Shown: piece after piece, positions 17,946 through 27,183 of the stretch
Numbering within the stretch: the first letter of the stretch is position 1
Layout of the letters: each line of letters starts with the position of its first letter
Source of the DNA: Porphyromonas sp. COT-239 OH1446
GTDB taxonomy: Bacteria; Bacteroidota; Bacteroidia; Bacteroidales; Porphyromonadaceae
Direction of reading: 5' to 3'
DNA length: 64,000 nt
Assembly (NCBI RefSeq): GCF_000768875.1
Contig: NZ_JRAO01000033.1
Coordinates: 1-64,000, forward strand
Translations under genes and position numbers: made by a program
The notes under the pieces: model-generated
Database searches by the model: none
What the model was told of the DNA's origin: nothing
The model's input: the letters and a program-made list of their open reading frames with translations, nothing else

Positions 17946-18723
17946 AGACCTGCGCATCGCCCTCGTGCAGAGCGACCTCATCGCCTCGCAACCCCAGGCC
18001 AACCTCGACCGCTTCGTCTCGATCATCGAGCAGCAGCATACCGAGGCAGACCTCTTCGTCCTGCCCGAGAGCATGACTACAGGCTTCGCTCTAGGAGCGA
18101 CCGAGGCGGCCGAGCCCATGCAGGGCGAGAGCCTCATACGCTTGCAGAGCCTGGCCGATCGGCTAGGTGTGGGGATTGCGGGTACACTCTTCGTCCGAGA
18201 GGCAGAGGGGGTGTACAACCGCTTCTTCCTCATTGACGGCGGGCAGCCCCTACAGACTCAGGACAAGAGACACCTCTTCTCCATGGCTGGCGAGGCCAGG
18301 AGCGTACGGGCAGCAGAGAGCCGCAAACTACTGAATTTCAGAGGTTGGCGCATCCTGCCCATCGTGTGCTATGACTTGCGCTTCCCCGTGTGGTGTCGCT
18401 GCGTGGACAACGAGTACGACCTCATCCTGGCCGTAGCTAATTGGCCCGAGGCCCGAGCCGAGGTGTGGCGCACCCTAATGCGAGCCCGAGCTATGGAAAA
18501 CTTAGCTTGGCTCGTCGGCTGCAACCGTGTCGGCACCGATGCCGACGGCCTTATACATAGTGGCGACTCGGCCATCATCAACCCTCGAGGTGCAGTCGTC
18601 GCCTCGTGCCGACCACATACCGAGGAGGTCGTCATCGCTCAGATCGACTACGAGTCTATGGAGCGACTGCGGGAGAAGTTCCCCGTCTGGCGAGATGCCG
18701 ACCGCTTCGACCTACACCTATAA
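17929..18723 (+). CDS. Carbon-nitrogen hydrolase, omega-amidase (YafV/NIT2) type
   Basis: 264 residues of the nitrilase superfamily. The catalytic triad is visible as Glu47 (LPESMTTGF), Lys113 (QDKRHLFSMAGE) and Cys147 (IVCYDLRFPVW). The QDKRHLFSMAGE signature is that of omega-amidases, which hydrolyse alpha-ketoglutaramate or alpha-ketosuccinamate in repair of glutamine-transaminase products. The ATG at 17929 overlaps the acyltransferase stop by 17 bases. An upstream ATG at 17896 would add 11 residues not expected in the family. Confidence 0.9.
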   Translation: MSTRPRDLRIALVQSDLIASQPQANLDRFVSIIEQQHTEADLFVLPESMTTGFALGATEAAEPMQGESLIRLQSLADRLGVGIAGTLFVREAEGVYNRFFLIDGGQPLQTQDKRHLFSMAGEARSVRAAESRKLLNFRGWRILPIVCYDLRFPVWCRCVDNEYDLILAVANWPEARAEVWRTLMRARAMENLAWLVGCNRVGTDADGLIHSGDSAIINPRGAVVASCRPHTEEVVIAQIDYESMERLREKFPVWRDADRFDLHL

Positions 18724-18753
18724 ACTGACTTAGAGACCAATTCACTCATATTT

Positions 18754-19392
18754 ATGGAACGCTTAGAGAAACTCATTGCACAGAAACTCATAGAGGTCAA
18801 GGCCGTTAAGCTACAGCCCAATGCCCCCTTCACCTGGGCCTCGGGCTGGAAGTCGCCCATCTACTGCGACAACCGACAGACCCTCTCCTACCCACAGCTC
18901 CGCTCGATCATCAAGCTCGAGCTTGCCCGCATCATCTGCGAGCACTTCCCCGAGGTCGAGATCATCGCAGGGGTCGCCACTGGGGCTATCGCCCAGGGAG
19001 CACTCGTGGCCGACCTACTAGGCCTACCCTTCGCCTACATCCGCTCTACCCCCAAGGATCATGGCATGGAGAACCTCATCGAGGGCAATATGCCCGAGGG
19101 CAGCCGAGTGGTCATCGTTGAGGATCTGATCTCCACAGGCGGTAGCAGCCTCAAGGCCGTCGAGGCCGTACGCAAGACCGGCAGCCAAGTCCTCGGGATG
19201 GTCGCTATCTACACCCACGGCTTCCCAGATGCCGAGCGCAACTTCGAGGCAGCCCGAGTGAAGCTCATCACCCTGAGCCACTACAATGCCGTCATCGAAG
19301 AGGCCCTGCGCACAGGCTACATCAGCCCCGAAGACGAGGCGATGCTGCGTGAGTGGCGCAAAGCACCAGCAGAGTGGACTGGCGTCAAATAA
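18754..19392 (+). CDS. pyrE: Orotate phosphoribosyltransferase
   Basis: 212 residues. PyrE motifs are clear: FTWASGWKSPIYCDNRQ at the N-terminus, GVATGAIAQGALVADLL and the PRPP loop VVIVEDLISTGGSS. The enzyme joins orotate and PRPP to form OMP in pyrimidine synthesis. It lies 30 bases after the hydrolase gene and 13 before the SRPBCC gene. Confidence 0.97.
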   Translation: MERLEKLIAQKLIEVKAVKLQPNAPFTWASGWKSPIYCDNRQTLSYPQLRSIIKLELARIICEHFPEVEIIAGVATGAIAQGALVADLLGLPFAYIRSTPKDHGMENLIEGNMPEGSRVVIVEDLISTGGSSLKAVEAVRKTGSQVLGMVAIYTHGFPDAERNFEAARVKLITLSHYNAVIEEALRTGYISPEDEAMLREWRKAPAEWTGVK

Positions 19393-19405
19393 TCCCTACA
19401 CCCCT

Positions 19406-19825
19406 ATGGCAGACTATACCAGCAACATCAAGACGATCCTAGCCCCTCGCCCTCGGGTCTATGCCCGTCTCTCCGACCTCTCAGGCCTCTCCAAGGTCAA
19501 GGAGCTCATCCCAGCCGACAAGCTCGGCAAGATAGACATCGAGGCCATCGACAGCGATACCTGTGCCTTCGTCATCCCCATGGCTGGACGGCTGGAGCTC
19601 AAGATCGTCGAGCGAGAGCCCGACAAGACCATCAAGCTCGAGGCACAGAGTGCTCCGATCCCGCTGACCATCTGGATACAGCTCATCGAGCCCGAGGCAG
19701 GCGACACCCGCCTGAGGCTGACCCTACGCACCGAGCTCAACTTCATGATGAAGAAGATGGTCGGGGGCAAGCTACAGGAGGGCCTCGAGCGGCTCGCCGA
19801 CATCATGGCCGCCCTCCCCTACTAG
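19406..19825 (+). CDS. SRPBCC (START/CoxG-like) family protein
   Basis: 139 residues. The pattern begins with a short helix and ends with a long C-terminal helix (LQEGLERLADIMAAL), enclosing beta strands such as CAFVIPMAGRLELKIVEREPDKTI. This matches small SRPBCC ligand-binding proteins that follow pyrE in Bacteroidales as I recall. The ligand is unknown. ATG 19406 is preferred because the longer frame upstream would overlap pyrE by about 100 bases. Confidence 0.75.
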   Translation: MADYTSNIKTILAPRPRVYARLSDLSGLSKVKELIPADKLGKIDIEAIDSDTCAFVIPMAGRLELKIVEREPDKTIKLEAQSAPIPLTIWIQLIEPEAGDTRLRLTLRTELNFMMKKMVGGKLQEGLERLADIMAALPY

Positions 19826-19839
19826 CCTCCCCCCTACGC

Positions 19840-20325
19840 ATGACCTCTATCCTAAGGGATCTCCAGGTATCGAGGCGACGCAGAGCCCTCCTCTGCATCG
19901 CCTCGATACTGCTTGTCGGGGGATGTGCAGAAGCGGATCTTCCACACTTCCCCCCAATGCCCGTGCACTACGAACTGCACCTCGCTGACCCAAGGTTTCG
20001 ACCCCTCTCGACCCCTGGGGGGGTCGTCCTCATTACCCAGGCCGAGACCTCGATCGATGCCCTGGGACTCGGGGGCTTGATCGTCGTGCGTTCGCCCCTC
20101 GAGGCCGATCGCTTCTTCGCCTACGATCTCGCTTGCCCGCTTGAGCGCAGTCGAGAGCATCGTCTGCACCTTGATGAGCTTGAGGCTGTCTGCGAGACGT
20201 GCCACAGCCACTTCGACCTACTCTCAGGCCATGGAGCACCCCTCAGTGGCCCAGCGGAGAGCCCCCTCGGACGCTATCGAGCCCTCTACGACAGAGATCG
20301 AGGTGTCGTGAGCATTCGCCCTTAG
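19840..20325 (+). CDS. Rieske-fold lipoprotein lacking the cluster ligands
   Basis: 161 residues. The signal peptide ends in a lipobox at LVGGC (Cys29), followed by a Rieske-like beta fold. In Bacteroidales homologues the first metal site reads like CPxC or CxH. Here it is ACPLE, with one cysteine only. The second site CETCHSHFDLLSGHG keeps C-x2-C-H. With half of the ligands missing, a 2Fe-2S cluster is unlikely, though a mononuclear metal could still bind. Last gene of the operon. The family assignment rests on the second motif and the length. Confidence 0.65.
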   Translation: MTSILRDLQVSRRRRALLCIASILLVGGCAEADLPHFPPMPVHYELHLADPRFRPLSTPGGVVLITQAETSIDALGLGGLIVVRSPLEADRFFAYDLACPLERSREHRLHLDELEAVCETCHSHFDLLSGHGAPLSGPAESPLGRYRALYDRDRGVVSIRP

Positions 20326-20356
20326 GAGATCTCATTCCGAGGGTAGGGGTACAAAA

Positions 20357-20394
20357 CAGAGCGGCTACAGGGTTAACCCCCTGCAGCCGCTCTG
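20357..20394. terminator. Bidirectional terminator
   Basis: CAGAGCGGCT (20357-20366) pairs with AGCCGCTCTG (20385-20394), with an inner CAGGG/CCCTG stem. It lies between the converging 17087 operon and the efflux operon. Confidence 0.8.
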
Positions 20395-20431
20395 CTCTTA
20401 TCAGGCCCTCCTAAGAAAGCCGCTCGAGGCC

Positions 20432-20761
20432 TCAGATCGAGGCCTCTACGCTCCAGACAAAGGCCCGAAGGCCTTGCTCGGGCGTTGCCTCGTCCAGCTT
20501 ACGCAGGCTCTCGAGGAGGGCGGGGACACGATCAGCAGGGGCGAAGACCATCATCGCCTGATTCATCGTAGGCCAAGCATGGCTACCTAGATGAGGTTCA
20601 CCCCCCTCAGAGCCTTGTCCCTGGACTCCCTCCCAGGAGGTATAGCCCCTAAGAGCCTGTCTGTGCAGCAGCCTAAGGATCAGTGGGTGATAGGCTTGAT
20701 TGTAAGCGATGAAGATCCCTTTGAGGTCTTGCCCTCGCTGGGGCATTGCTATTGGTGTCAT
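20432..20761 (-). CDS. PII-like protein at the end of the efflux operon
   Basis: 109 residues. The segments RGYTSWEGVQGQGSEGG, HLGSHAWPTMNQAMM and LRAFVWSVEA resemble small PII-fold proteins attached to RND efflux operons (compare DUF3240 with heavy-metal efflux). The glycine-rich loop after YTSWEGVQG corresponds to the PII T-loop. It lies 20 bases after the RND pump gene. A role as a cytoplasmic sensor or regulator of the pump is plausible but not shown. Confidence 0.65.
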   Translation of the reverse strand: MTPIAMPQRGQDLKGIFIAYNQAYHPLILRLLHRQALRGYTSWEGVQGQGSEGGEPHLGSHAWPTMNQAMMVFAPADRVPALLESLRKLDEATPEQGLRAFVWSVEASI

Positions 20762-20781
20762 ATGCTAGATGAATTGAGAGT

Positions 20782-23700
20782 TCATGATCGAGCAGCCTGC
20801 TTACTGCGCAGTTTGCTATCCAGTCGCTTGCGCTCGAGCACCAGCACACGGGCCTCGAGAGCTGTGTAGATCGTGGGGACAAGCACTAGGGTAACCAGTG
20901 TCGAGAAGCTCAAGCCCCAGGCAACTGTTACTCCCATAGATTGCCACATCTCACTCCCTTCACCGATACCGATAGCCATAGGGAGCATCCCCAGCACAGT
21001 GGTGAGCGTGGTCATCAACACAGGGCGTAGGCGAGAGCGCCCAGAGACCACTACCGAGCGAGCAATACTCATTCCTCGCTCTCGACACAGGCGGATGTAG
21101 TCGATAAGCACAATACCATTCTTCACCACAATCCCGATGAGCATGATCAGCCCGATCATCGCCATCGCCCCCATAGGGATTTGGGTAACTACTAGACCAA
21201 GAAAGACCCCTGTGAAGGCAAAGGGCACGGCAAACATGATCACAAACGGATTAAGGAGGCTCTCGAACTGAGCTGCCATCACAATGAAGACCAAGATAAT
21301 GATCAGACCCATCAGCAGGTACAGCTCTCCGAAGGTCTCACTCTGTGTCTCGACGACCCCTCCGATTTTGTAGCTCACACCACCGGGTATCTGAGTCCCC
21401 TTGAGGATGCGCTGTATGTATGTATTCAGATCACTGATTGCATAGCCTGGAGAGATAGTAGCCTGTAGGGTTACGACACGAGAGCGGTCTTTGCGCTCGA
21501 TCGTCGGCGGAGTGAAGGCCTCCTCGAGGCGACCGAGGTCTCTTAGTCGAACAGCCTCCCCTCGAGGCGTATAGATGATGAGCGAGGTGATGTCCGAGAG
21601 CGAGGTGCGATGCTCTGGAGCTAGGCTTACTCGGATGTCGTATTCATCGCCATCCTCTCTGAGGGTCGAGGCGATGCTACCATTGACCGCACCGCGCAGC
21701 ACGGCTGAGGCTACCGAGAGGTTGAGCCCATGGTCAGCCAAACGCTGACGGTCGAAGACGAAGTGCAACTCAGGGATATAGTCCTTGCGGCTGATGCGCA
21801 CCTCAGCGCAGGCTTCGCTCTTGAGGATCTCTTGCTTGAGATTTTTAGCCAATCGGTCTGTAACCTCGAAGTCGAAGCCGAAGAGGTCTACATCAATCGT
21901 ATTGCTCGACGAGCCCGAACCCTCAGCGGACTTGACCTCCGCTCGAGAGATCTGTGGATACTCCTGTAGCAGCTGACGCATGCGGTCAGCAACCTCATCC
22001 TGCGAAAGCGATCGCTCCTCGCGCGGATGCAGACTAACATAATAGGAGATGATGTTCGTCCCATTGTCCTGAGAGGCAGCGAAAGCATCAGAGCCATCAG
22101 CCTGCCCTGTGGTCATCGAGACAAGTGAGATGGCAGGGATCTCTTCACGCCAGTGTCGCTGGATCTCATGCCCGAGCTCGGTCGAGATCTCGGTACGCGT
22201 CCCAATCGGAAGTTCTATAGTCGCTTGGACGAAGCCAATATCTCTTCGAGGCATGAAGTCCATCTTGATCAGAGGCATGAGAGAGAGGCTCAGAAGAAAA
22301 AGTCCTAGAGCCCCAAAGATGGTGAACTTACGATGATGTACACACCAACGCAGCGTAGAGGCATAGACGCCGTCGAGCCTGTCGAGCAAGCGGTGAAAGC
22401 GGGCCAGAAGCCCCTTAGGAGCTAGAGAAGCGTTGAGCCTACGCTTCATCAGCTGGGCACTCATCATAGGAGTAAGGGAGAGGGCCGCCACGGTAGAGAC
22501 GATCATCACGATGCTGATGATCCAGCCGAGCTGACGAAACATCATCCCGCTCTGCCCCTGGATCATCGTCAGAGGGAGGAATACAGCCAGCATCGTGAGA
22601 GTAGAGGCTACGACGGAGATGCCCACCTCGTTGGTCGCATGGACGGCCGCTTGCTTGGGGTAGCTTCCCCGCTCAATGTGCGAGGTAATATTCTCCAGCA
22701 CTACGATGGCATCATCGACCACCATACCGATGGCGATCGATAGGGAGCTCAATGAAATGACATTGAGCGTATTGCCCGAGGCCAAGAGGTAAGCGAAGGA
22801 AGCCACCAGTGAGACTGGGATCGTGATGATGACGATCATGGTGGCTCGCCAACGCACTAGGAAGACATAGACCACGAGCATGACGATGATGAAGGTAACC
22901 AAGATCGTATTGACAAGGCTATTGATCGAATTGGTGATGAAGCTAGAGGTGTCCATCAAATATTCGATCTTCACATCACTGGGCAGCTCGGCCTGGATCT
23001 TAGGCAGCTCTGCTCGGACCAGATCCGCAATACTTACGGCATTGGAGCCCGACTGCTTGTTGATGGAGACGATCGCCCCTGGCTGGCCGTTGACATAAGA
23101 CTTCTGCTCTCGCTCTGAGGGTCCATCGACGATGCGGGCAACGTCTCTGAGATAGATACTACGCCCTCCCATGCTCGAGAGGACGATGCTGCCGAGCTCT
23201 GTAGCCTCGGCGAACTCCCCCTGCACTCGGATCGAATTGGTCTTGCTAGCCAGGTCGATTTGCCCTGCGGGGATATTGTTGTTCTCAGCAGCGATGATCT
23301 GTGAGATCTGCCCCAGGCTCAGGCGATAAGCCTCGAGCTTGTCAGGGTCGCAGTAGATCTGTATAGTACGCTTTCGTGTGCCCGAGACCGTAACCGAACC
23401 GATGCCATCGATACGAGCGAGGCGATTGACGAGCTTGTCCTCGAGGAGCTTGGAGAGTGCCCCCGTGCTCTCCTGGGAGGCAACGGAGAGGATCGTAACA
23501 GGGATATCGCTGGTGCTGAACTTGAAGATCATCGGGTTCGTAGCCCCATCGGGCAAGCGATTACGGACGGCATCGAGCTTGTCCCGGACGTTGTTCGTCG
23601 CCTCGGTGATGTCAGAGCCTACGTTGAACTCGAGCGAGATCACCGAGCTATTCTCACTACTCTTGGAGACGATGTGCTTGAGGTCATCGACACTATTGAG

Positions 23701-23910
23701 GCTATTCTCCAGGAGCTTGGTAACGTTGCTCTCTATATCCTGGGCACTCGCCCCCGGGTATGCCGTAACGACCATGATCTGAGTAGGATCGGTCTCTGGC
23801 AGGAGAGCCACAGAGAGACGGGTTAAGGAGAAGACCCCCAGGATCACTACGGCCAAGAAGATCAAGGCAGTGGTGATAGGCTTGCGGACGGCAGTTGCAT
23901 AGATACTCAT
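20782..23910 (-). CDS. RND family multidrug efflux pump (HAE1/AcrB type)
   Basis: A 1042-residue inner-membrane proton antiporter with the standard twelve-helix, two-porter-domain layout. The N-terminus IYATAVRKPITTALIFLAVVI is typical. The TM4 proton-relay pair is present in GMVVDDAIVVLENI, and MIGLIMLIGIVVKNGIVLIDY marks TM11. The Asp-Asp pair places it in the drug/HAE branch and not among heavy-metal exporters. It forms a tripartite pump with the adaptor and TolC proteins encoded just upstream. The substrate is unknown. Confidence 0.95.
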   Translation of the reverse strand: MSIYATAVRKPITTALIFLAVVILGVFSLTRLSVALLPETDPTQIMVVTAYPGASAQDIESNVTKLLENSLNSVDDLKHIVSKSSENSSVISLEFNVGSDITEATNNVRDKLDAVRNRLPDGATNPMIFKFSTSDIPVTILSVASQESTGALSKLLEDKLVNRLARIDGIGSVTVSGTRKRTIQIYCDPDKLEAYRLSLGQISQIIAAENNNIPAGQIDLASKTNSIRVQGEFAEATELGSIVLSSMGGRSIYLRDVARIVDGPSEREQKSYVNGQPGAIVSINKQSGSNAVSIADLVRAELPKIQAELPSDVKIEYLMDTSSFITNSINSLVNTILVTFIIVMLVVYVFLVRWRATMIVIITIPVSLVASFAYLLASGNTLNVISLSSLSIAIGMVVDDAIVVLENITSHIERGSYPKQAAVHATNEVGISVVASTLTMLAVFLPLTMIQGQSGMMFRQLGWIISIVMIVSTVAALSLTPMMSAQLMKRRLNASLAPKGLLARFHRLLDRLDGVYASTLRWCVHHRKFTIFGALGLFLLSLSLMPLIKMDFMPRRDIGFVQATIELPIGTRTEISTELGHEIQRHWREEIPAISLVSMTTGQADGSDAFAASQDNGTNIISYYVSLHPREERSLSQDEVADRMRQLLQEYPQISRAEVKSAEGSGSSSNTIDVDLFGFDFEVTDRLAKNLKQEILKSEACAEVRISRKDYIPELHFVFDRQRLADHGLNLSVASAVLRGAVNGSIASTLREDGDEYDIRVSLAPEHRTSLSDITSLIIYTPRGEAVRLRDLGRLEEAFTPPTIERKDRSRVVTLQATISPGYAISDLNTYIQRILKGTQIPGGVSYKIGGVVETQSETFGELYLLMGLIIILVFIVMAAQFESLLNPFVIMFAVPFAFTGVFLGLVVTQIPMGAMAMIGLIMLIGIVVKNGIVLIDYIRLCRERGMSIARSVVVSGRSRLRPVLMTTLTTVLGMLPMAIGIGEGSEMWQSMGVTVAWGLSFSTLVTLVLVPTIYTALEARVLVLERKRLDSKLRSKQAARS

Positions 23911-23922
23911 AGGGGTAGGATG

Positions 23923-24963
23923 CTAACGTTGGTGCTTGACTGAGACCTCTGTTCCAGGGGTAAGGGTCGAGGGGGAGGAGCAGATCACCTGCTCGCCCTC
24001 CTTGAGTCCCGAGAGAACCTCATAGTGATCACCGTAGAGCCTACCGAGCTCGACGACACGATAGAGAGCCTTACCCTGCGAGAGGACAAAGACATTACGC
24101 TCACCTGTACCTGCCTGACGCACGATGGCACGCTCGGGGATGAGCAGACGCTCTCGTACCCCTAGCCTGAGGGTAATGCGGGCATACATCCCAGGGCGCA
24201 GGCTCAGGTCGGCATTGGGGATCTCGACCTCTACCCCAATGGTGTGGGTCGTAGGGTCTACGGTCGGATAGATGTTGGAGACACGCCCCTCGAAGCGTCT
24301 GCCCTCGAGGGCATCGACCTCGATGGAGGCAGCAAGGCCTAGGCGCAAGTACGAGAAATAGGTCTCTGAGACATGTACGACGGCCTTGACGGGGCTCAGC
24401 TCCTCGACGACAACGATGGGCTGTGCAGGAGGGGTCATATCGCCCACATCGTAGTTCTTCTTGGTTACGACACCGGAGATAGGGCTACGCAGGAGGGTAT
24501 TCTCCTGGATGTTGTTGAAGACCTCCTGGGCAAGATCTACAGCACTGCGAGCGGCCTCCCAAGAGGACTTGGAGATCCCCCCGACACGATAGAGCTCGTC
24601 TATGCGTGCTAGGCTCGTACGACTATCCTCGAGGCGCACTCGGGCTTGATTGAGGGCCGAGGCCTCTAGTTGAGCAACGATCTGGCCTCGCTGCACTCGA
24701 GAGCCGATCTCGACGGAGAGCTTGCTGAGGCGACCACCTGTCTGCGAGCTGATGTGATTAGTCGTTCGGGCAATAAGAGCAGTAGTATAGGTCTCTTGCT
24801 CTTCGACAGAGCGTAGCTCGGCAGGTGTGCACTCGACGGAGCGAACTGTGAGGCTATCGGAGGTGGAGGCAGACTTGCTCGCCGAGCGGGAGCAAGCACC
24901 TAGAGCCAAGAGGCCACAGAGGCCGAGGCAAGACCAAAGGGAGGGGATATTGCGATGGATCAT
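23923..24963 (-). CDS. RND periplasmic adaptor lipoprotein (MFP)
   Basis: 346 residues. A lipobox at LALGAC (Cys24) anchors it to the inner membrane. A barrel-sandwich half LSVEIGSRVQRGQIVAQLEA, a short coiled-coil hairpin, NTLLRSPISGVVTKKN, and a C-terminal membrane-proximal domain follow. The ATG at 24963 begins the lipoprotein signal. A longer in-frame start at 25044 would overlap the tolC gene and bury the signal. It is 12 bases from the pump gene. Confidence 0.93.
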   Translation of the reverse strand: MIHRNIPSLWSCLGLCGLLALGACSRSASKSASTSDSLTVRSVECTPAELRSVEEQETYTTALIARTTNHISSQTGGRLSKLSVEIGSRVQRGQIVAQLEASALNQARVRLEDSRTSLARIDELYRVGGISKSSWEAARSAVDLAQEVFNNIQENTLLRSPISGVVTKKNYDVGDMTPPAQPIVVVEELSPVKAVVHVSETYFSYLRLGLAASIEVDALEGRRFEGRVSNIYPTVDPTTHTIGVEVEIPNADLSLRPGMYARITLRLGVRERLLIPERAIVRQAGTGERNVFVLSQGKALYRVVELGRLYGDHYEVLSGLKEGEQVICSSPSTLTPGTEVSVKHQR

Positions 24964-25000
24964 AGGGTGAATAAGGATAAAGGGTGAATGAAGGGGCGAA

Positions 25001-26410
25001 CTAGTGCGACCAGACCTCGCTCTCGATGGCCTCTCGGCCCTCAAGCTGCTCGAGAGTGATCAGTGCAGTCATGAAGCTATAGATGGCTTGGCTACAGCCT
25101 AGACGAGCCTGGCGCAGGGCCATCTCGGCATCGTTGAGCTCGACCAGGGTGCTCTCGCCCACACGATAGCGAGCTTGAGCGATCTCGAGACCTCGGATGG
25201 CACTCTCGAGGGCTGCTCGACTGGCAGAATACTGGGCGAAGGCACTATTACGCTCGACCTTGGCGGCCTTGAGGGCCAGGTCGAGCTCGAGCTCGGCCTG
25301 TCTGCGGCTGAGATTGAGCTGCTCGAGCTGGGTTCGGCTGCTGCGCAGGTCATAGATGCGCGAGCCCCCACTGTAGAGGGGGATGCTGAGCGTCAGCCCT
25401 AGGGTCGAGAAGGGGGACCAGCGGCGGGAGTTGTCCAGCTTGAAGAGGTTGCTGGCGAAGGAGTATTGATAGATGAAGCTGGCCGAGAGCGTAGGCATGA
25501 AGGCCATACGCTTGAGCTTGATAGCCTGGCGCAGCTGAGCGAGCTCGCCATCCAATTCGCCCAGGGTCGTATTCTGATCGAGGCGGATGTCCTCGGTCTG
25601 CTGTAGACGCTCGGGGCTGAGCAGAGAGGCGTAGCTGTCGAGGTCCTCGGTGAGGATGATGGGGGTGTCTAGGGGTAGGGCCATGAGCGTCTTGAGCTTC
25701 ATCTCTGCCAAGTCGATCGACCGCTGTGCTCGGAAGAGCTCAGAGCGCACGTTCCACTCCTGTGTACCCATGCGGATCTTGTCGTACTCGGCCACTAAGC
25801 CTCGCTCATACTGCTGAGAGATCTGTTCGTAAGCCTGCTGTATGGCCCGATGGCTCGCCTGGAGGGTCTCATGCACCTTGACAGCGAGCAGAGCTGCCAA
25901 GTAAGCCTTGCGGATCTCGGAGCGTTGGGCTACCCTCGAGCCTCGAGCCCGCTCTCGTGCCAGATCGACGGCACGGGCACTGAGACCGAGGCTGGCCCAG
26001 AGCTGAGGGGCGACGAGGGGTACAGCTGCCTGCACTCCTGCCTGTATGCTATGGGTCTGCCCCATCTCGATGCCGTCCTCGGGGAAGAACTTGGACATGG
26101 GTGAGGAAGAGGAGGAGCCGTCCTCTAGGTCGAAATACACTCGCTGCTTCTTGAGCATATTGCTGTATGCTCCGCTGAGATTGACCTGGGGGAGGAGGCC
26201 ACCCCTGCTCTTGCGGTAGTCCTGATCGGCACGGCGGATCTCGAGCTGGGCGACCTGTAGCTTAGTGCCACGCTCGAGACCGATCTCGAGGGCCCCGCGC
26301 ATCGACAGACGCAGCGTATCGGTACTGCTCTGCGCCTGCATTGGGATAGGCAGACCCAGCAGAAGCAGTAGCGAGACTGCCCCACGGCCAAGGGATTGGG
26401 TGATATTCAT
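25001..26410 (-). CDS. TolC family outer-membrane efflux protein
   Basis: 469 residues with a signal peptide (residues 1-26, ending PMQAQS). Two homologous halves of long helices are joined by short strands. PQVNLSGAYSNML and FSTLGLTLSIPLYSGGSRIYDLRSSRTQLEQL are typical OEP segments. First gene of the efflux operon, 37 bases before the adaptor start. Confidence 0.93.
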   Translation of the reverse strand: MNITQSLGRGAVSLLLLLGLPIPMQAQSSTDTLRLSMRGALEIGLERGTKLQVAQLEIRRADQDYRKSRGGLLPQVNLSGAYSNMLKKQRVYFDLEDGSSSSSPMSKFFPEDGIEMGQTHSIQAGVQAAVPLVAPQLWASLGLSARAVDLARERARGSRVAQRSEIRKAYLAALLAVKVHETLQASHRAIQQAYEQISQQYERGLVAEYDKIRMGTQEWNVRSELFRAQRSIDLAEMKLKTLMALPLDTPIILTEDLDSYASLLSPERLQQTEDIRLDQNTTLGELDGELAQLRQAIKLKRMAFMPTLSASFIYQYSFASNLFKLDNSRRWSPFSTLGLTLSIPLYSGGSRIYDLRSSRTQLEQLNLSRRQAELELDLALKAAKVERNSAFAQYSASRAALESAIRGLEIAQARYRVGESTLVELNDAEMALRQARLGCSQAIYSFMTALITLEQLEGREAIESEVWSH

Positions 26411-26515
26411 AAGGATATTAAGCTGTGAGCTCTCTAAGATCTTTCGCAGACTGTGGCAATGCCTTCAGAGAGGATTAGTCGCTAGAGAAGCGGATGAATT
26501 ATGATGATAACCTCA

Positions 26516-26523
26516 CAAAGGTA
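26516..26523 (-). promoter_or_regulatory. -7 box of the efflux operon
   Basis: TACCTTTG on the minus strand, about 105 bases upstream of the tolC ATG. No good -33 element was found. No repressor gene lies next to the operon. Confidence 0.5.
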
Positions 26524-26570
26524 ACGATATTTGAGCGTTTACATCATATATACATTCCACATAAACGAGA

Positions 26571-26602
26571 GAGGTCTCATGCTCCGAAAAACACGAGACC
26601 TC
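26571..26602. other. Hairpin between the efflux promoter and tRNA terminator
   Basis: GAGGTCTC (26571-26578) pairs perfectly with GAGACCTC (26595-26602). It may be a second terminator for the tRNA/rpsT transcript. No T run follows on either side. Confidence 0.4.
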
Positions 26603-26636
26603 CCTGGGGAAATAAAACAAATATAGAAACACAAAC

Positions 26637-26670
26637 GGAGGCTGAGCAAACACAAAGTCTGACAGCCTCC
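26637..26670 (-). terminator. Terminator of the tRNA-Glu/rpsT operon
   Basis: On the minus strand an 8-bp stem (GGAGGCTG at 26670-26663 with CAGCCTCC at 26644-26637) is followed by GTTTGTGTTTC. Confidence 0.75.
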
Positions 26671-26672
26671 TG

Positions 26673-26747
26673 TGGTAGCCCATAGGGGAATCGAACCCCT
26701 CTTTCAAGAATGAAAATCTTGCGTCCTAACCGATAGACGAATGGGCC
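26673..26747 (-). tRNA. tRNA-Glu (UUC), CCA encoded
   Basis: Full cloverleaf. The acceptor is GGCCCAT/ATGGGCT with a G1-U72 wobble, the anticodon loop is TTTTCAT giving UUC, and the T-arm loop is TTCGATT. The discriminator A at 26676 is followed by an encoded CCA, unlike the second copy. Confidence 0.95.
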
Positions 26748-26781
26748 AACCTAAAAGCACCCTAAGGATGCGATGCTGCTA

Positions 26782-27036
26782 TTAGGCTAGCTTGAGGACC
26801 TGCTTGGCGAGCTTACTCTTCAGGTTAGCAGCCTTATTCTTGTGGATGATGTTCTTGCTAGCAAGACGATCAAGCATAGAGGCGAGCTTAGGAAGAGCCT
26901 CTGTGGCCTGAGCCTTGTCGGTCAGAGCACGAAACTTGCGCACAGCGTTACGAGCGGTCTTGGCATAGTAACGGTTGTGCAAGCGACGAGCTTCGATCTG
27001 ACGAATTCTCTTGATAGATGACTTATGATTTGCCAT
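26782..27036 (-). CDS. rpsT: 30S ribosomal protein S20
   Basis: 84 residues, strongly basic, with the S20 signature [19 protein letters not shown] at the start and [19 protein letters not shown] at the end. The ATG at 27036 is the family start. The frame stays open through the upstream tRNA gene, but that part is not coding. S20 binds 16S rRNA early in 30S assembly. The gene sits between two tRNA-Glu genes in one transcription unit. Confidence 0.97.
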   Translation of the reverse strand: MANHKSSIKRIRQIEARRLHNRYYAKTARNAVRKFRALTDKAQATEALPKLASMLDRLASKNIIHKNKAANLKSKLAKQVLKLA

Positions 27037-27069
27037 TTCTTCTTTTCTTTCCTTTTTATTCTTAATCTG

Positions 27070-27141
27070 TAGCCCATAGGGGAGTCGAACCCCTCTTTCA
27101 AGAATGAAAATCTTGCGTCCTAACCGATAGACGAATGGGCC
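27070..27141 (-). tRNA. tRNA-Glu (UUC), CCA not encoded
   Basis: Differs from the 26673-26747 copy by one base in the mature region, in the T loop (C instead of T at position 59). CCA is not encoded, since the discriminator A at 27070 is followed by CAG. It is the first element of the operon. Confidence 0.95.
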
Positions 27142-27183
27142 TGCCATTGGGCAAGCGAGGCAAAGCGGCCTCAATTGCGAATG

